Assembly: GCA_002307275.1 (NCBI GenBank)
Contig: DBTX01000051.1
Location: 33,021-57,042, forward strand
From: Hungateiclostridiaceae bacterium UBA1305
Lineage (GTDB): Bacteria; Bacillota; Clostridia; Acetivibrionales; DTU013
Reading direction: 5' to 3'
Length of the DNA: 24,022 bases
Part shown: positions 1-7,545 of the stretch, piece by piece
How positions within the stretch are numbered: position 1 is the first letter of the stretch
Layout: each line of letters opens with the position of its first letter
Notes under the pieces: generated by a model
Seen by the model: only the letters and a program-made list of their open reading frames with translations
Databases searched by the model: none
Told to the model about the DNA's origin: nothing
Translations under genes and position numbers: made by a program

Positions 1-78
1 ACAGCATCCTTGCCATCATTGAGCAGGCGGCATGCTTGCCAGCATTGAGCAAACAGCATCCTTGCCAGCACTGAATAT
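1..78. repeat. Three 26-bp imperfect tandem repeats at the window edge
   Basis: Three units with an exact 26-bp period start at 1, 27 and 53. They share a core like GCATCCTTGCCAGCATTGAG and differ at a few positions each. The array may continue upstream of the window. The period is not a multiple of three, so the array is unlikely to encode a protein repeat. It lies just downstream of the stop of the dehydrogenase gene on the minus strand. Confidence 0.75.
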
Positions 79-112
79 GAATTACAGATCATTATTGCGA
101 AGCTTTTGTACC

Positions 113-862
113 TTAATTATCCCGGCGCATCAGACTGAAGCTTTGCGCTGTCGGACCGATATCCGGCTGACTTGCCATGAACAAAGCAAGCGGAACAACA
201 TCCCCGGGCTTTTTAGTCCACTCACTTTCAATAGAAGCTACAGTTTTCACAGGTGTATTTACATTGTCATCAATTGTTGTAAGAACTGGCCCCGGAATCA
301 ATTCATTCACACTAATCCCATACTGCCAGAGTTCTTGTGCCAATATCCGTGTCAGCATCCATAGTCCGGCTTTTGAACATGCATATGCCGAGCCTCCTGC
401 GAGTCCGCGGTGTCCTAATCCCGATCCGATCGTGATGATTTTCCCTGATCCGCGCTGCTTTAGAAACGGAATTGCTGCCTGTGTACAATAATAGGCGCCA
501 AACAAATTCACTTCCATAGTCTTCCGCCAATTTTCAATGTCGCTCGTTTCAACAGTTTCGCGATCATAATTACCCCCGGCATTGATCACAACGATATCTA
601 TGCCTTCAAAACGGCCTGCTGCCTGTCTGAACAATTCATTGACTGATTCCGCACAAGTAACATCTGTTTTTATGGCTATTGCCTTTCCTCCATAGGAAGT
701 AATCTCCTTTACAACAGCTTCGATCTCAACAATCGTACGAGCAGCACAAACCACTGAAGCACCTGCCCTGGCATAAGCTATCGCTATCGCTTTGCCAATA
801 CCTCTGCCCGCGCCAGTTATCACTGCAACTTTACCGTTGAGTACTTTTTCATTCTGAATCAT
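113..862 (-). CDS. Short-chain dehydrogenase/reductase (SDR family)
   Basis: A 249-residue NAD(P)(H)-dependent oxidoreductase of the classical SDR family, expected to be cytosolic. The Rossmann glycine motif TGAGRGIG is at residues 16-23, NAG at 94-96, and the catalytic Ser147-Tyr160-Lys164 set lies in GSGLG...SAYACSK. The length is normal for classical SDRs. I chose the ATG at 862 because an AAGGGAG ribosome binding site lies 8 nt upstream; an in-frame TTG at 880 would put that site inside the gene. The C-terminal SFSLMRRDN segment resembles the cofactor/substrate loop end of fabG-like proteins. The substrate cannot be told from the sequence. It follows the DUF89 gene on the same strand after 141 nt and could be co-transcribed with it. 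Confidence 0.9.
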   Translation of the reverse strand: MIQNEKVLNGKVAVITGAGRGIGKAIAIAYARAGASVVCAARTIVEIEAVVKEITSYGGKAIAIKTDVTCAESVNELFRQAAGRFEGIDIVVINAGGNYDRETVETSDIENWRKTMEVNLFGAYYCTQAAIPFLKQRGSGKIITIGSGLGHRGLAGGSAYACSKAGLWMLTRILAQELWQYGISVNELIPGPVLTTIDDNVNTPVKTVASIESEWTKKPGDVVPLALFMASQPDIGPTAQSFSLMRRDN

Positions 863-1003
863 TTTACTTACTCCCTTCAATCGTAAGTCTTCTTATCCAT
901 ACTGAAAGCATTAACTGTGTAAATATATCCCAATCATGGGGTTTTTCACGATTTCCTTTTCCCTATACCTCTTTCAGCATATCTCCTTCTCATAAAATAC
1001 ACA

Positions 1004-1879
1004 TCACAGGAAGCAATTCCTGTCATTAACAAAAACGCCTTTAAATTGTTCCATCCCAAATCTTTTTACAAACCATTCGCACTTACAAAGAAATATATAG
1101 TAAATATTCAGTCCACACCCACTTAATGTTTCAAAATTTCCCTGCCCCTTGGAAATAATCACATCAGCAGCTTCAATGCATTCTTTTGCTACTATATCGA
1201 TTAGTTCTAAACAAGTACCTGCAATTTCAGTTCCATTGTCAATTACATCTGCAATCTCTGTCAGACCTACCATCTCTGCGTCTTCCATTGTGGCATCGTT
1301 TAAGACCTTTTCCCCTCTTACAATTACAGTAACATGAATTTGGGGATATTCATTCCTGATACATTTTATCAAAAGTTTATCAAGAACCACTTCGCCACAA
1401 TTATCGGTTAAGTAAACAAGTTCGGCAGCATTTTGTAATTCTTTTGTAAATGCCTGATATTGTCTGCTATCAATGTGTTCTTGCTGGATTGATTCTAATA
1501 AATTATTCAACTTATTATCATCTATATTTTCCATGGTACCAAAATCAATATAATTACCTATTCTTGAATATTTTAATGCCTCTTGCAAGCTATCATCCGA
1601 AGCCTGAATTTTATTCCATATACTTTCTTCTTTTTGAAGCATCATAATATTGTACTGCTTTTTCAATGCCTCAAAGCTATAAGGTTCGCCGAAATATTCC
1701 TGATGTAATTTATTAATTTTAGCAAAGATTATTGGGGCGGTTTCCTGTTCATTTGCTTCAGAAATGGTGTATAGGATTCTTTTCATATATTTGGATTTCA
1801 GTTCTTCATCTTCATGGTTCGTGATGTTTTCCAACTGCCGTTTTACAAGACAGTTCATACAATATGCGCTTAATTTCAT
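1004..1879 (-). CDS. DUF89/ARMT1-like family protein (putative metal-dependent phosphatase)
   Basis: A 291-residue protein matching the DUF89 (ARMT1-like, AF1104-type) family. Members characterised elsewhere are metal-dependent damage-control phosphatases acting on phosphorylated metabolites; the substrate here is unknown. Visible family hallmarks are an N-terminal CxxC (Cys7, Cys10), LTDNCGE at 157-163 with metal-binding Asp159/Asn160, VRGEKVLNDAT at 187-197 with Asp195, and SKGQGN at 243-248. The length fits the prokaryotic subgroup. The ATG at 1879 has an AGGAG site 7-8 nt upstream. The gene stands between the secDF transcription end and the SDR gene. A 7-bp perfect hairpin overlaps its stop codon (1006-1023) without a clear U-tract, so I do not call it a terminator. 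The family assignment is firm; any enzymatic claim is inference. Confidence 0.85.
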   Translation of the reverse strand: MKLSAYCMNCLVKRQLENITNHEDEELKSKYMKRILYTISEANEQETAPIIFAKINKLHQEYFGEPYSFEALKKQYNIMMLQKEESIWNKIQASDDSLQEALKYSRIGNYIDFGTMENIDDNKLNNLLESIQQEHIDSRQYQAFTKELQNAAELVYLTDNCGEVVLDKLLIKCIRNEYPQIHVTVIVRGEKVLNDATMEDAEMVGLTEIADVIDNGTEIAGTCLELIDIVAKECIEAADVIISKGQGNFETLSGCGLNIYYIFLCKCEWFVKRFGMEQFKGVFVNDRNCFL

Positions 1880-2007
1880 AATATACTCCTATTATAAGTA
1901 ATGTTTTACTACAGGATTATGTTAAAACATATATTTTCTATTTTCTATTTTAATCTTCTCAAATCAAATTTGAGCAGTCACCTTGGTGAGATTTTTTTAG
2001 TAAAATA

Positions 2008-2037
2008 AAGGAACCGGCACGTTAGTACCGATTCCTT
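2008..2037 (-). terminator. Probable intrinsic terminator of the secDF transcript
   Basis: AAGGAACCGG at 2008-2017 pairs with CCGATTCCTT at 2028-2037, giving 10 pairs with one wobble and a 10-nt loop. It lies 35 nt beyond the secF stop. On the minus strand it is followed by TATTTTA, a weak U-tract, so termination may be partial. On the plus strand it is followed by CATTTTAT. Confidence 0.55.
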
Positions 2038-2072
2038 CATTTTATATCAAATAGTATTTTCAGCAAATAGCT

Positions 2073-3026
2073 TTATGCTCTTGCGGGTTTGCCTGAAATC
2101 TTCTTCCTGGCTCCTCTTTCCTTCCAAACAACATACAGTGAGCTTGCTACGAATATTGAAGAATACATGCCGCTTGAAATACCAACGATCAACGGCAGTG
2201 TAAATTCTTTTACAGACGTGATATTGTTGTACGAAGCAAATATGAACAGCGTTACAATACAGATCAAAACGGTTACAACCGTATTGATTGACCTGTTCAG
2301 TGTTTGTACAACACTCTTGTTGACAAGTTCGCCGATCGGCACCTTGCGGAGCAGATTGCTGTTCTCTCTGATTCTGTCATAGATGATGATCGTATCGTTC
2401 ATCGAATAACCTATGACAGTCAGTACCGCGGCAACGAAGGAGTCGTTGAGCGGTATCTTGAAGATGAAGTATACCGAGCACATAATCAATATATCATGCA
2501 GCAGGGCTACAATTGCCATTACACCTGCAGAAAGTCCGGACATGATCTTGAATCTCCACCACACATAAAGGACGATGATCAGTGATGACCAAAAAATTGC
2601 ATATAAAGCCTTTGTCTTGATTTCGTTTCCAATAAACGGAGCAATACTGTTTACATTTACTTCAGCGTCTTCTTTAACATTAAACTCACTTCTTATGGCT
2701 GTCAACAGCTTGGAACGCTGATCCTGATCCAGGGTATCCGAACTGGCGATATCCAGAACCATAATGTTAAGCTTGCTCGCCGTATCATTGGCATTGTAAG
2801 TTTGTGATTTCATTACTGTTGCAGTCTTTCCAATTGTTTCTTTCACCAGGTCGACTGCCTTATTCGTATCATAATCATTACTTGGCATCTGAACCGACAT
2901 TCTGGTACCGCCCTGGAATTGTATATCAAGCTTAACGCCATTTACAAGCAGTCCAACAAACCCCGCCAGTATCAGCAAACCGGATAATGCAAAGAAGTAA
3001 TATTTTTTACCAATCAAATCTATCAT
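2073..3026 (-). CDS. secF: Protein translocase subunit SecF
   Basis: A 317-residue inner-membrane subunit of the SecDF complex, which uses the proton gradient to assist late steps of Sec-dependent export. There is an N-terminal membrane helix at about residues 9-30, followed by the family signature FQGGTRMSVQ. An extracytoplasmic domain (about 45-130) and five further hydrophobic segments follow, including the conserved stretch GYSMNDTIIIYDRIREN around residue 205. The length is typical for a stand-alone SecF; some Firmicutes have a SecDF fusion instead. It starts 11 nt after the secD stop, with a GGGGGT ribosome binding site, so the two are co-translated from one mRNA. A hairpin terminator follows. 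Confidence 0.97.
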   Translation of the reverse strand: MIDLIGKKYYFFALSGLLILAGFVGLLVNGVKLDIQFQGGTRMSVQMPSNDYDTNKAVDLVKETIGKTATVMKSQTYNANDTASKLNIMVLDIASSDTLDQDQRSKLLTAIRSEFNVKEDAEVNVNSIAPFIGNEIKTKALYAIFWSSLIIVLYVWWRFKIMSGLSAGVMAIVALLHDILIMCSVYFIFKIPLNDSFVAAVLTVIGYSMNDTIIIYDRIRENSNLLRKVPIGELVNKSVVQTLNRSINTVVTVLICIVTLFIFASYNNITSVKEFTLPLIVGISSGMYSSIFVASSLYVVWKERGARKKISGKPARA

Positions 3027-3037
3027 TTAGGCACCCC

Positions 3038-4345
3038 CTATACGCCGTACAGCCAGTGATGCTTGGCTATATCGAGATCTGCGACTGATTTTATCATTAT
3101 TCTTGAAACTGTAACTGCTGTCAGGAAGCTGAGCATTACGCCAAGTCCAAGTGTCATTGCGAATGAAACCAACGCACCGGTACCGAATATATACAAAGCT
3201 GCGGCAGCAATCAGAGTAGTCATATTAGCATCCAGTATAGCTGTAAAGGCTCTTTTAAAGCCCACATCGATAGCTGCACGCAGGGTCTTTCCATTACGGA
3301 GTTCTTCCTTTATTCTTTCAAAAATGATAATGTTTGCGTCAACACCCATACCGATTGTCAGGATGACGCCGGCAAGTCCAGGCAACGTCAGCGACATTCC
3401 AGTCCACGAAATGAAGAGGAGCTGAAGTACGGTATGTCCTACCAACGCTATGCACGCAAGTATTCCTGGGAGTCTGTAATAACTGATCATAAACACGCAA
3501 ACGAGAATAAATGCCAGAATAAACGCTTTGACTGTGATATCCAGTGCTCCTTTGCCAAGCAGAGAGCTTATAGAGTTTACATATTTTGCTTCAAGCTTGA
3601 ACGGTATTGAACCGGATCTAATCGTTTCTGCAAGATCCTTTGCTTCTGCGACGGCTGCATTATCACTAGCCGAGCCGAGCGTGATTCTTGCATCGCCATT
3701 GGTAATATGTGATTCAACATTTGGAGCTGATATAAACTGATCATCCATAAAAATAGCGATCGGTTTTCCAATCAGCCGGCCTGTAGCTTCTGCAAATTTT
3801 GTTTTGCCTGCAGCGCTTAATGTAAAGGATACCTGCATTCCGCCGGACTCAGTATTCTTCTGCGGCGATGCATCAACTATGTCATCACCCTGAAGTATTA
3901 TCTTATCATCCAGTGGCAGATAATTTCCGTCCTCATCCTTCTTTGTCTCATCGACTTCACGGAAAGTCAGAAGTGCCGTTGCTCCGATCTCCTGAATTGC
4001 TTTATCCGGGTCATAATTTGTTTCACCGGGTTTCCACGGGATTTCAACAAAGATACTTCCATTCTGGACATTCGTGGTGACAAGTCTATCAAATATACCT
4101 AATTTATCACATCTCTTATTAATAACTGTTTTTGCTGAATCAAGCTGTTCCTGAGTAGGTGCTTTGTCGAGACCCACTGCGAATAGCTGTGCGTCGATTC
4201 CGCCATTTATATCAATACCCTGTCTGATATTGTAATAGGCTCCGGGCACCTTGATCCCGAAGAAATTGCCGGAAGCGCAGATATAGGTAAGTACTGCGAT
4301 TGTGACAATAACCAGGAAAAACTTTACCCCGTTGTTTCCTTTCAT
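3038..4345 (-). CDS. secD: Protein translocase subunit SecD
   Basis: A 435-residue membrane protein, partner of SecF in the SecDF auxiliary translocase. After TM1 (about residues 8-27) comes QGIDINGG, the counterpart of the usual GLDLRGG motif. Next is a large periplasm-side domain, then five membrane helices in the C-terminal half. The conserved segment GMGVDANIIIFERIKEE carries the Asp implicated in proton relay, and the IDVGFKRAFTAILDANMTT block follows. The protein is shorter than proteobacterial SecD, as is common in Clostridia. The ATG at 4345 has a GGGGGAAA site. A consensus-like sigma-A promoter lies about 45 nt upstream, so secDF can be transcribed apart from the upstream scf/HD genes. 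Confidence 0.97.
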   Translation of the reverse strand: MKGNNGVKFFLVIVTIAVLTYICASGNFFGIKVPGAYYNIRQGIDINGGIDAQLFAVGLDKAPTQEQLDSAKTVINKRCDKLGIFDRLVTTNVQNGSIFVEIPWKPGETNYDPDKAIQEIGATALLTFREVDETKKDEDGNYLPLDDKIILQGDDIVDASPQKNTESGGMQVSFTLSAAGKTKFAEATGRLIGKPIAIFMDDQFISAPNVESHITNGDARITLGSASDNAAVAEAKDLAETIRSGSIPFKLEAKYVNSISSLLGKGALDITVKAFILAFILVCVFMISYYRLPGILACIALVGHTVLQLLFISWTGMSLTLPGLAGVILTIGMGVDANIIIFERIKEELRNGKTLRAAIDVGFKRAFTAILDANMTTLIAAAALYIFGTGALVSFAMTLGLGVMLSFLTAVTVSRIMIKSVADLDIAKHHWLYGV

Positions 4346-4386
4346 CTGTAGATTTCCCCCTTATTTTTTACTTGTTTGCATGACAT

Positions 4387-4415
4387 ATTATATAACTATC
4401 GTACAAGCGAGTCAA
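4387..4415 (-). promoter_or_regulatory. Sigma-A-type promoter for secD-secF
   Basis: On the minus strand, TTGACT (4410-4415) and TATAAT (4387-4392) are separated by exactly 17 nt. The predicted transcription start is near 4380, leaving about a 35-nt leader before secD. This is among the best promoter matches in the window. Confidence 0.85.
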
Positions 4416-4453
4416 TACTTATTCCCCCTTGTAAAACAGATAGCATAACCCGT

Positions 4454-5113
4454 TTACAGCAGTCGGTTGCCATTGATCAGCAATTGAAAATGCAGGCCTA
4501 AAAACTCTGCAGCTTTTCTGCTCATTGTCATCCTTGTCAGAAATATCTCAAAGTAGTCCATCACAGGGCAAATAATTGTGTCGATCTCTAATGTTAATTC
4601 AGCAGTCTTTACATCTTTATCGATTGAAATCACCGACTTTTCGACTGCATAATTGACCCTGTCATGTATATCAAATGTAGCAAAATCGGTATTCCTGACC
4701 CTGCTCCTGTGAACATCCGATTTATCCGCCAGTATCAAAGCCGCTGATATGTTGCTGACTGCAGTGCCGGTCTTTTCATCATGATTCCCTATCGCATGCA
4801 TTATTTCAGCAGCCTCGAAGATTTCCATACCCATTTTTGTCAGCAGGCCATACGCCATGATCGCTCCCGAATGAGCATGATCGGTTCTGTTTACCGCATT
4901 GCCAATATCGTGCAGGTAGCCTGCGATCTTTGTCAATTCCACATCCCTTTCAGAATGCCCAAGCTGTTCCAGTATCCTGCCTGCGTTTGCGGATACAAGC
5001 GAAACATGCCTGAAAGAATGCTCCGTATAACCAAGAACCTGCATCTGTCTCTCTGCGATCAGCAAAAAATTCTTAACTTCCTCACTTTTTTTAATATCCT
5101 TTACCGTTATCAT
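4454..5113 (-). CDS. HD-domain phosphohydrolase
   Basis: A cytosolic HD-superfamily protein of 219 residues. Metal-binding residues are visible in order: His36 (SFRHVSL), His68-Asp69 (GYLHDIGNA), His81 (DHAHSGA), His106/His111 (MHAIGNHDE) and Asp130 (ILADKSD). This pattern suits a di-metal phosphohydrolase or phosphodiesterase; no GYP motif is present and the substrate is unknown. I place the start at the ATG at 5113, with GGGTGGGG about 8 nt upstream; a GTG three codons earlier (5122) is possible with tighter spacing. The gene lies 75 nt after scfB and before the secD promoter. HD genes are familiar in clostridial SCIFF/Sec neighbourhoods, but no functional link is shown here. Confidence 0.85.
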   Translation of the reverse strand: MITVKDIKKSEEVKNFLLIAERQMQVLGYTEHSFRHVSLVSANAGRILEQLGHSERDVELTKIAGYLHDIGNAVNRTDHAHSGAIMAYGLLTKMGMEIFEAAEIMHAIGNHDEKTGTAVSNISAALILADKSDVHRSRVRNTDFATFDIHDRVNYAVEKSVISIDKDVKTAELTLEIDTIICPVMDYFEIFLTRMTMSRKAAEFLGLHFQLLINGNRLL

Positions 5114-5188
5114 ATCGACCACCCCACCCTTACTGGTTATTGCCTCTTTTCTATTTTTATTTATATATTCTTACGACATGCTATTTAT

Positions 5189-6640
5189 CTATTCTTCCGA
5201 AAACTCCATCGTCTTGGCCCATAACGCACATTCGACCCTTTTTCTCTCTAACTCGCAGCCAATGGAGTAAGGCTTGTCCAAACAATTATTGAACTGCCAC
5301 GCATTGGCAGCACAGCCTCCGCTGCAAAAAAACCTTGCCCAGCACTGCTTGCAGTCAGGCTTCGAGTAAATCGTCTGTTTTACAAACAGTTTACGGATTG
5401 CCATATCTATCGTTGTGCCATTATTAACGTTTCCCATTTTGAACTTTTCCATACCGACAAATTGATGACATGGATACAAATCCCCTTCCGGAGTGACAGC
5501 CAAATATTCATGTCCGGAACCGCAGCCTTTGAGCCGTTTGACAACACATGGCCCATGCTCCAGATCCAGCATGAAATGAAAAAAGTTGAAGCCCTTCGAG
5601 TCCTTGTACCTTTTCACATATTCCAGAGCAAGTTTTTCATATTCATTGAAAAGCTGTGGCAGATCCTCCTGACGGATGTCAAAACCGGAATCCTTTGCCG
5701 CCACGACCGGCTCTATTGAGATCTGTTTGAAGCCAAGATCCGCCAGATGCAAGACATCCTGTGAAAAATCCAGGTTTTCACGCGTGAATGTACCTCTGAC
5801 ATAATAGCCTTCCTGACCTCTTGAATCCGCCATCTCCTTTATTTTGGGCAATATGTCGCTGTAGGTGCCGCGGCCATCTGCACGCAGACGCATGTTGTCG
5901 TTAACCTCCGGCCTTCCATCGATACTGAGCACAATGTTTCCTATATATTTATTGATGAATTGCCTGTGTTCTTCCTTTAGCAGGACAGCATTCGTAGTCA
6001 GTGTGAACCTGAAATGCTTGCCGGTCTGTTCCGCACGTCCCAATGCATATTCCACGATCTCCTTTACAACATCGAAGTTCAACATCGGTTCCCCTCCGAA
6101 AAAGTCCACTTCCAGATTGCGTCTGGTGCCGGATTTTTCAATAAGGAAATCTATCGCTTTCTTCCCAATTTCTGCAGGCATGAGCTTCCTGCTTGTTCCA
6201 AAATCTCCTGTCGATGCAAAGCAATATCTGCAGCGAAGATTGCAGTCATGCGCTATATGGAGACAAAGTGCCTTGACAACCGGCTGTTTTTCGTTATTTT
6301 CAATATTTGCTGACAGATATTCCTCGAAGTTGTCCTCCGAAAACAGCTGTCCGCTTTCTTTCAATTCCTTTATCTCCGCAATTGCCTCCAATACTGTTTC
6401 AAGGCTATATTCGCCTGAAAATTCAGCAACAAGTGACTCACCAACCGCGTTGATGTAATCCTCCTGTTCACCAGCCGCGTTCACCCCACCACCTGCATTC
6501 AGTTCGTTGCCTGCATTCAGTTCGCCGGCCTCATTGAAGCTGTCCAGCAGGTTATAGGCCAGGTCATCGAGTACATGTACCGCTCCGCTGTTTACATCTA
6601 AAACTATATTCGTATCATGTATCCTGAATTTATGTATCAT
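5189..6640 (-). CDS. scfB: SCIFF radical-SAM maturase (six-Cys thioether bridge-forming)
   Basis: A 483-residue radical SAM/SPASM enzyme that, in this family, installs Cys-derived thioether crosslinks in the SCIFF peptide encoded just upstream. Residues 1-35 (VLDVNSGAVHVLDDLAYNLL) look like the start of a PqqD-like RiPP recognition element. The radical SAM cluster motif CNLRCRYC supplies Cys133, Cys137 and Cys140. FFGGEP at 180-185 is the usual SAM-binding glycine segment. The C-terminal SPASM region has Cys365, 373, 391, 430, 433, 439, 443, 453, 462 and 471, enough for two auxiliary 4Fe-4S clusters. The ATG at 6640 has a GGGAG site 7 nt upstream. Residues about 38-67 contain a repeated L-N-A-x-G insert that I would not expect in the family. 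The gene lies 132 nt after scfA, behind an attenuator-like hairpin. Confidence 0.95.
   Translation of the reverse strand: MIHKFRIHDTNIVLDVNSGAVHVLDDLAYNLLDSFNEAGELNAGNELNAGGGVNAAGEQEDYINAVGESLVAEFSGEYSLETVLEAIAEIKELKESGQLFSEDNFEEYLSANIENNEKQPVVKALCLHIAHDCNLRCRYCFASTGDFGTSRKLMPAEIGKKAIDFLIEKSGTRRNLEVDFFGGEPMLNFDVVKEIVEYALGRAEQTGKHFRFTLTTNAVLLKEEHRQFINKYIGNIVLSIDGRPEVNDNMRLRADGRGTYSDILPKIKEMADSRGQEGYYVRGTFTRENLDFSQDVLHLADLGFKQISIEPVVAAKDSGFDIRQEDLPQLFNEYEKLALEYVKRYKDSKGFNFFHFMLDLEHGPCVVKRLKGCGSGHEYLAVTPEGDLYPCHQFVGMEKFKMGNVNNGTTIDMAIRKLFVKQTIYSKPDCKQCWARFFCSGGCAANAWQFNNCLDKPYSIGCELERKRVECALWAKTMEFSEE
6440..6530 (-). repeat. In-frame repeat expansion inside scfB
   Basis: The stretch codes for about four iterations of [LVI]-N-A-x-G (ELNAG, ELNAG, VNAAG, INAVG). 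The first two units are identical over GAACTGAATGCAGG in the coding strand, so this is a recent in-frame duplication. It sits inside the N-terminal recognition-element region of the maturase. Confidence 0.75.
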
Positions 6641-6713
6641 ATTGATCTCCCTGTATACTATTGAAAAGCCACATTATCAGTCCGGTGTTTCTTAAGACCT
6701 GCAAACGTACGCA

Positions 6714-6748
6714 TACAAAACAGCGAGTGGCTCAGAGCCCCCCGCTGT
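6714..6748 (-). terminator. Attenuator-like hairpin between scfA and scfB
   Basis: On the minus strand, ACAGCGGG pairs with CTCGCTGT (one wobble), with an inner GGCT/AGCC stem and a CTG loop. TTTTGT follows at once. It lies about 25 nt after the scfA stop and about 75 nt before the scfB start. Partial termination here would give more peptide than maturase; that is inference. Confidence 0.7.
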
Positions 6749-6772
6749 CACGGCTTTGCTTCGCTGACTAAT

Positions 6773-6913
6773 TTATCTCTTTTCGCATTTCTGATTTGCC
6801 ACTGTACAGCTGGTTTTGCAGGCTGACTGACAGGATGTCTGACATTCGCCGCAGCCGGTATTCTTAAGATCCTTCTTAAGTACTGCACTGTTGATAGTCT
6901 TTATATGCTTCAT
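6773..6913 (-). CDS. scfA: SCIFF precursor peptide (six cysteines in forty-five)
   Basis: A 46-residue ribosomal peptide, MKHIKTINSAVLKK... then a Cys-rich core. Exactly six cysteines occur, at 21, 24, 28, 32, 36 and 43, in the GCGECQTSCQSACKTSC pattern that defines SCIFF peptides. The N-terminal part acts as leader for the maturase in this family. The gene is shorter than most ORF finders accept. A longer in-frame reading from 6988 is wrong, because a GGGAGGG site lies about 7 nt before the ATG at 6913 and the promoter is inside the longer reading. The maturase follows directly. The physiological role of SCIFF is not established; it is nearly universal in Clostridia. Confidence 0.96.
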   Translation of the reverse strand: MKHIKTINSAVLKKDLKNTGCGECQTSCQSACKTSCTVANQKCEKR

Positions 6914-6970
6914 ATGTATCCCTCCCAAATGCTTCAAATATACCTGATAAATCCATAGTTTGCGTTCATA

Positions 6971-6999
6971 ATTATAACACACTGCCATAATGTTGAAAA
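6971..6999 (-). promoter_or_regulatory. Promoter of scfA
   Basis: On the minus strand a perfect TATAAT (6971-6976) is preceded by TGT, an extended -10. A weak -35 TTTTCA (6994-6999) stands 17 nt upstream. The predicted start near 6964 leaves about a 50-nt leader before scfA. Confidence 0.65.
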
Positions 7000-7041
7000 G
7001 GTATTTTGTTACGCTTCTCAGATATAAGCTTTATAGAACTA

Positions 7042-7106
7042 CGCATCTAAAATATTCGCATTTTAAATATTCACATTCTAAATATAATGTACGCATTTCA
7101 AATACC
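7042..7106. repeat. Degenerate 15-bp direct repeats upstream of scfA
   Basis: Three contiguous 15-bp units begin at 7042, 7057 and 7072 and a fourth at 7092 after a 5-bp gap. All follow CGCATTTTAAATATT with one to four changes. The fourth unit overlaps the stop codon of the TIGR04086 gene. The array ends 43 bp upstream of the scfA -35. It is either a decayed minisatellite or a row of binding sites. Confidence 0.6.
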
Positions 7107-7535
7107 AGCATGCTTATATTTAGTGCTTTTCTTGATGTTTATACCGATAATCCCACCGATTGCTCCTGTCAGGATGCCTATCACAACCATTGTGACCACA
7201 TACTTGTCAATTACGAAATTCCTGTAGATCAAGCTGCTTGACAAATACAGGATCAACATGTATAAAAAGCCTACAATGCTGCCGTTTAGCCAACCCTTGT
7301 TCTTTAACCCGCGTGTGGAAATCGATCCTGCAGTCAGCACACTGATTATAGTAGTAATAACAACTGCCGGTGTAATCAACTTTTGTGAGTAATCCGTATT
7401 GGCCAATATCAACGCAAACAACATAAACGCCGGTATTGTTATGATGTATGCCGCCAGAATTCCCTTTAATACGGCCACAAGGCTCATGCTCTCATTCACA
7501 GCCGGTTTCGACATCTGATTCGATGTTTTGAGCAT
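7098..7535 (-). CDS. TIGR04086 family membrane protein
   Basis: A 145-residue integral membrane protein of unknown function. Four hydrophobic segments are visible at about residues 21-45, 54-71, 82-104 and 114-133. Short loops separate them, and the tail is basic (INIKKSTKYKHAGI). Size, topology and position between yajC and scfA match the TIGR04086 family of Clostridia and Bacilli; I recognise it by pattern and context, not by a catalytic motif. The ATG at 7535 has an AGGAGGT site 8 nt upstream. That site is partly inside an 8-bp inverted repeat (7546-7585). Its constant neighbours suggest a link to export or envelope work, but nothing in the protein proves it. Confidence 0.85.
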   Translation of the reverse strand: MLKTSNQMSKPAVNESMSLVAVLKGILAAYIITIPAFMLFALILANTDYSQKLITPAVVITTIISVLTAGSISTRGLKNKGWLNGSIVGFLYMLILYLSSSLIYRNFVIDKYVVTMVVIGILTGAIGGIIGINIKKSTKYKHAGI

Positions 7536-7545
7536 GCTAATACCT

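Noticed and set aside
32..364. Plus-strand open frame starting in the 26-bp repeats
   Set aside because: It overlaps the SDR gene in antisense, and the repeat period is not a multiple of three.
964..994. Five-codon leader ORF (minus strand) with a Shine-Dalgarno-like AAGGAG before the SDR gene
   Set aside because: The spacing to its ATG is too short and the peptide is five residues without meaning; chance is the simpler explanation.
5865..6458. Plus-strand open frame of 197 codons opposite scfB
   Set aside because: It is antisense to the radical-SAM and linker region of scfB and its composition is that of a shadow frame.
7042..7106. 15-bp repeats considered as a CRISPR array
   Set aside because: The units are contiguous or nearly so, too short and degenerate, with no spacers and no cas genes nearby.
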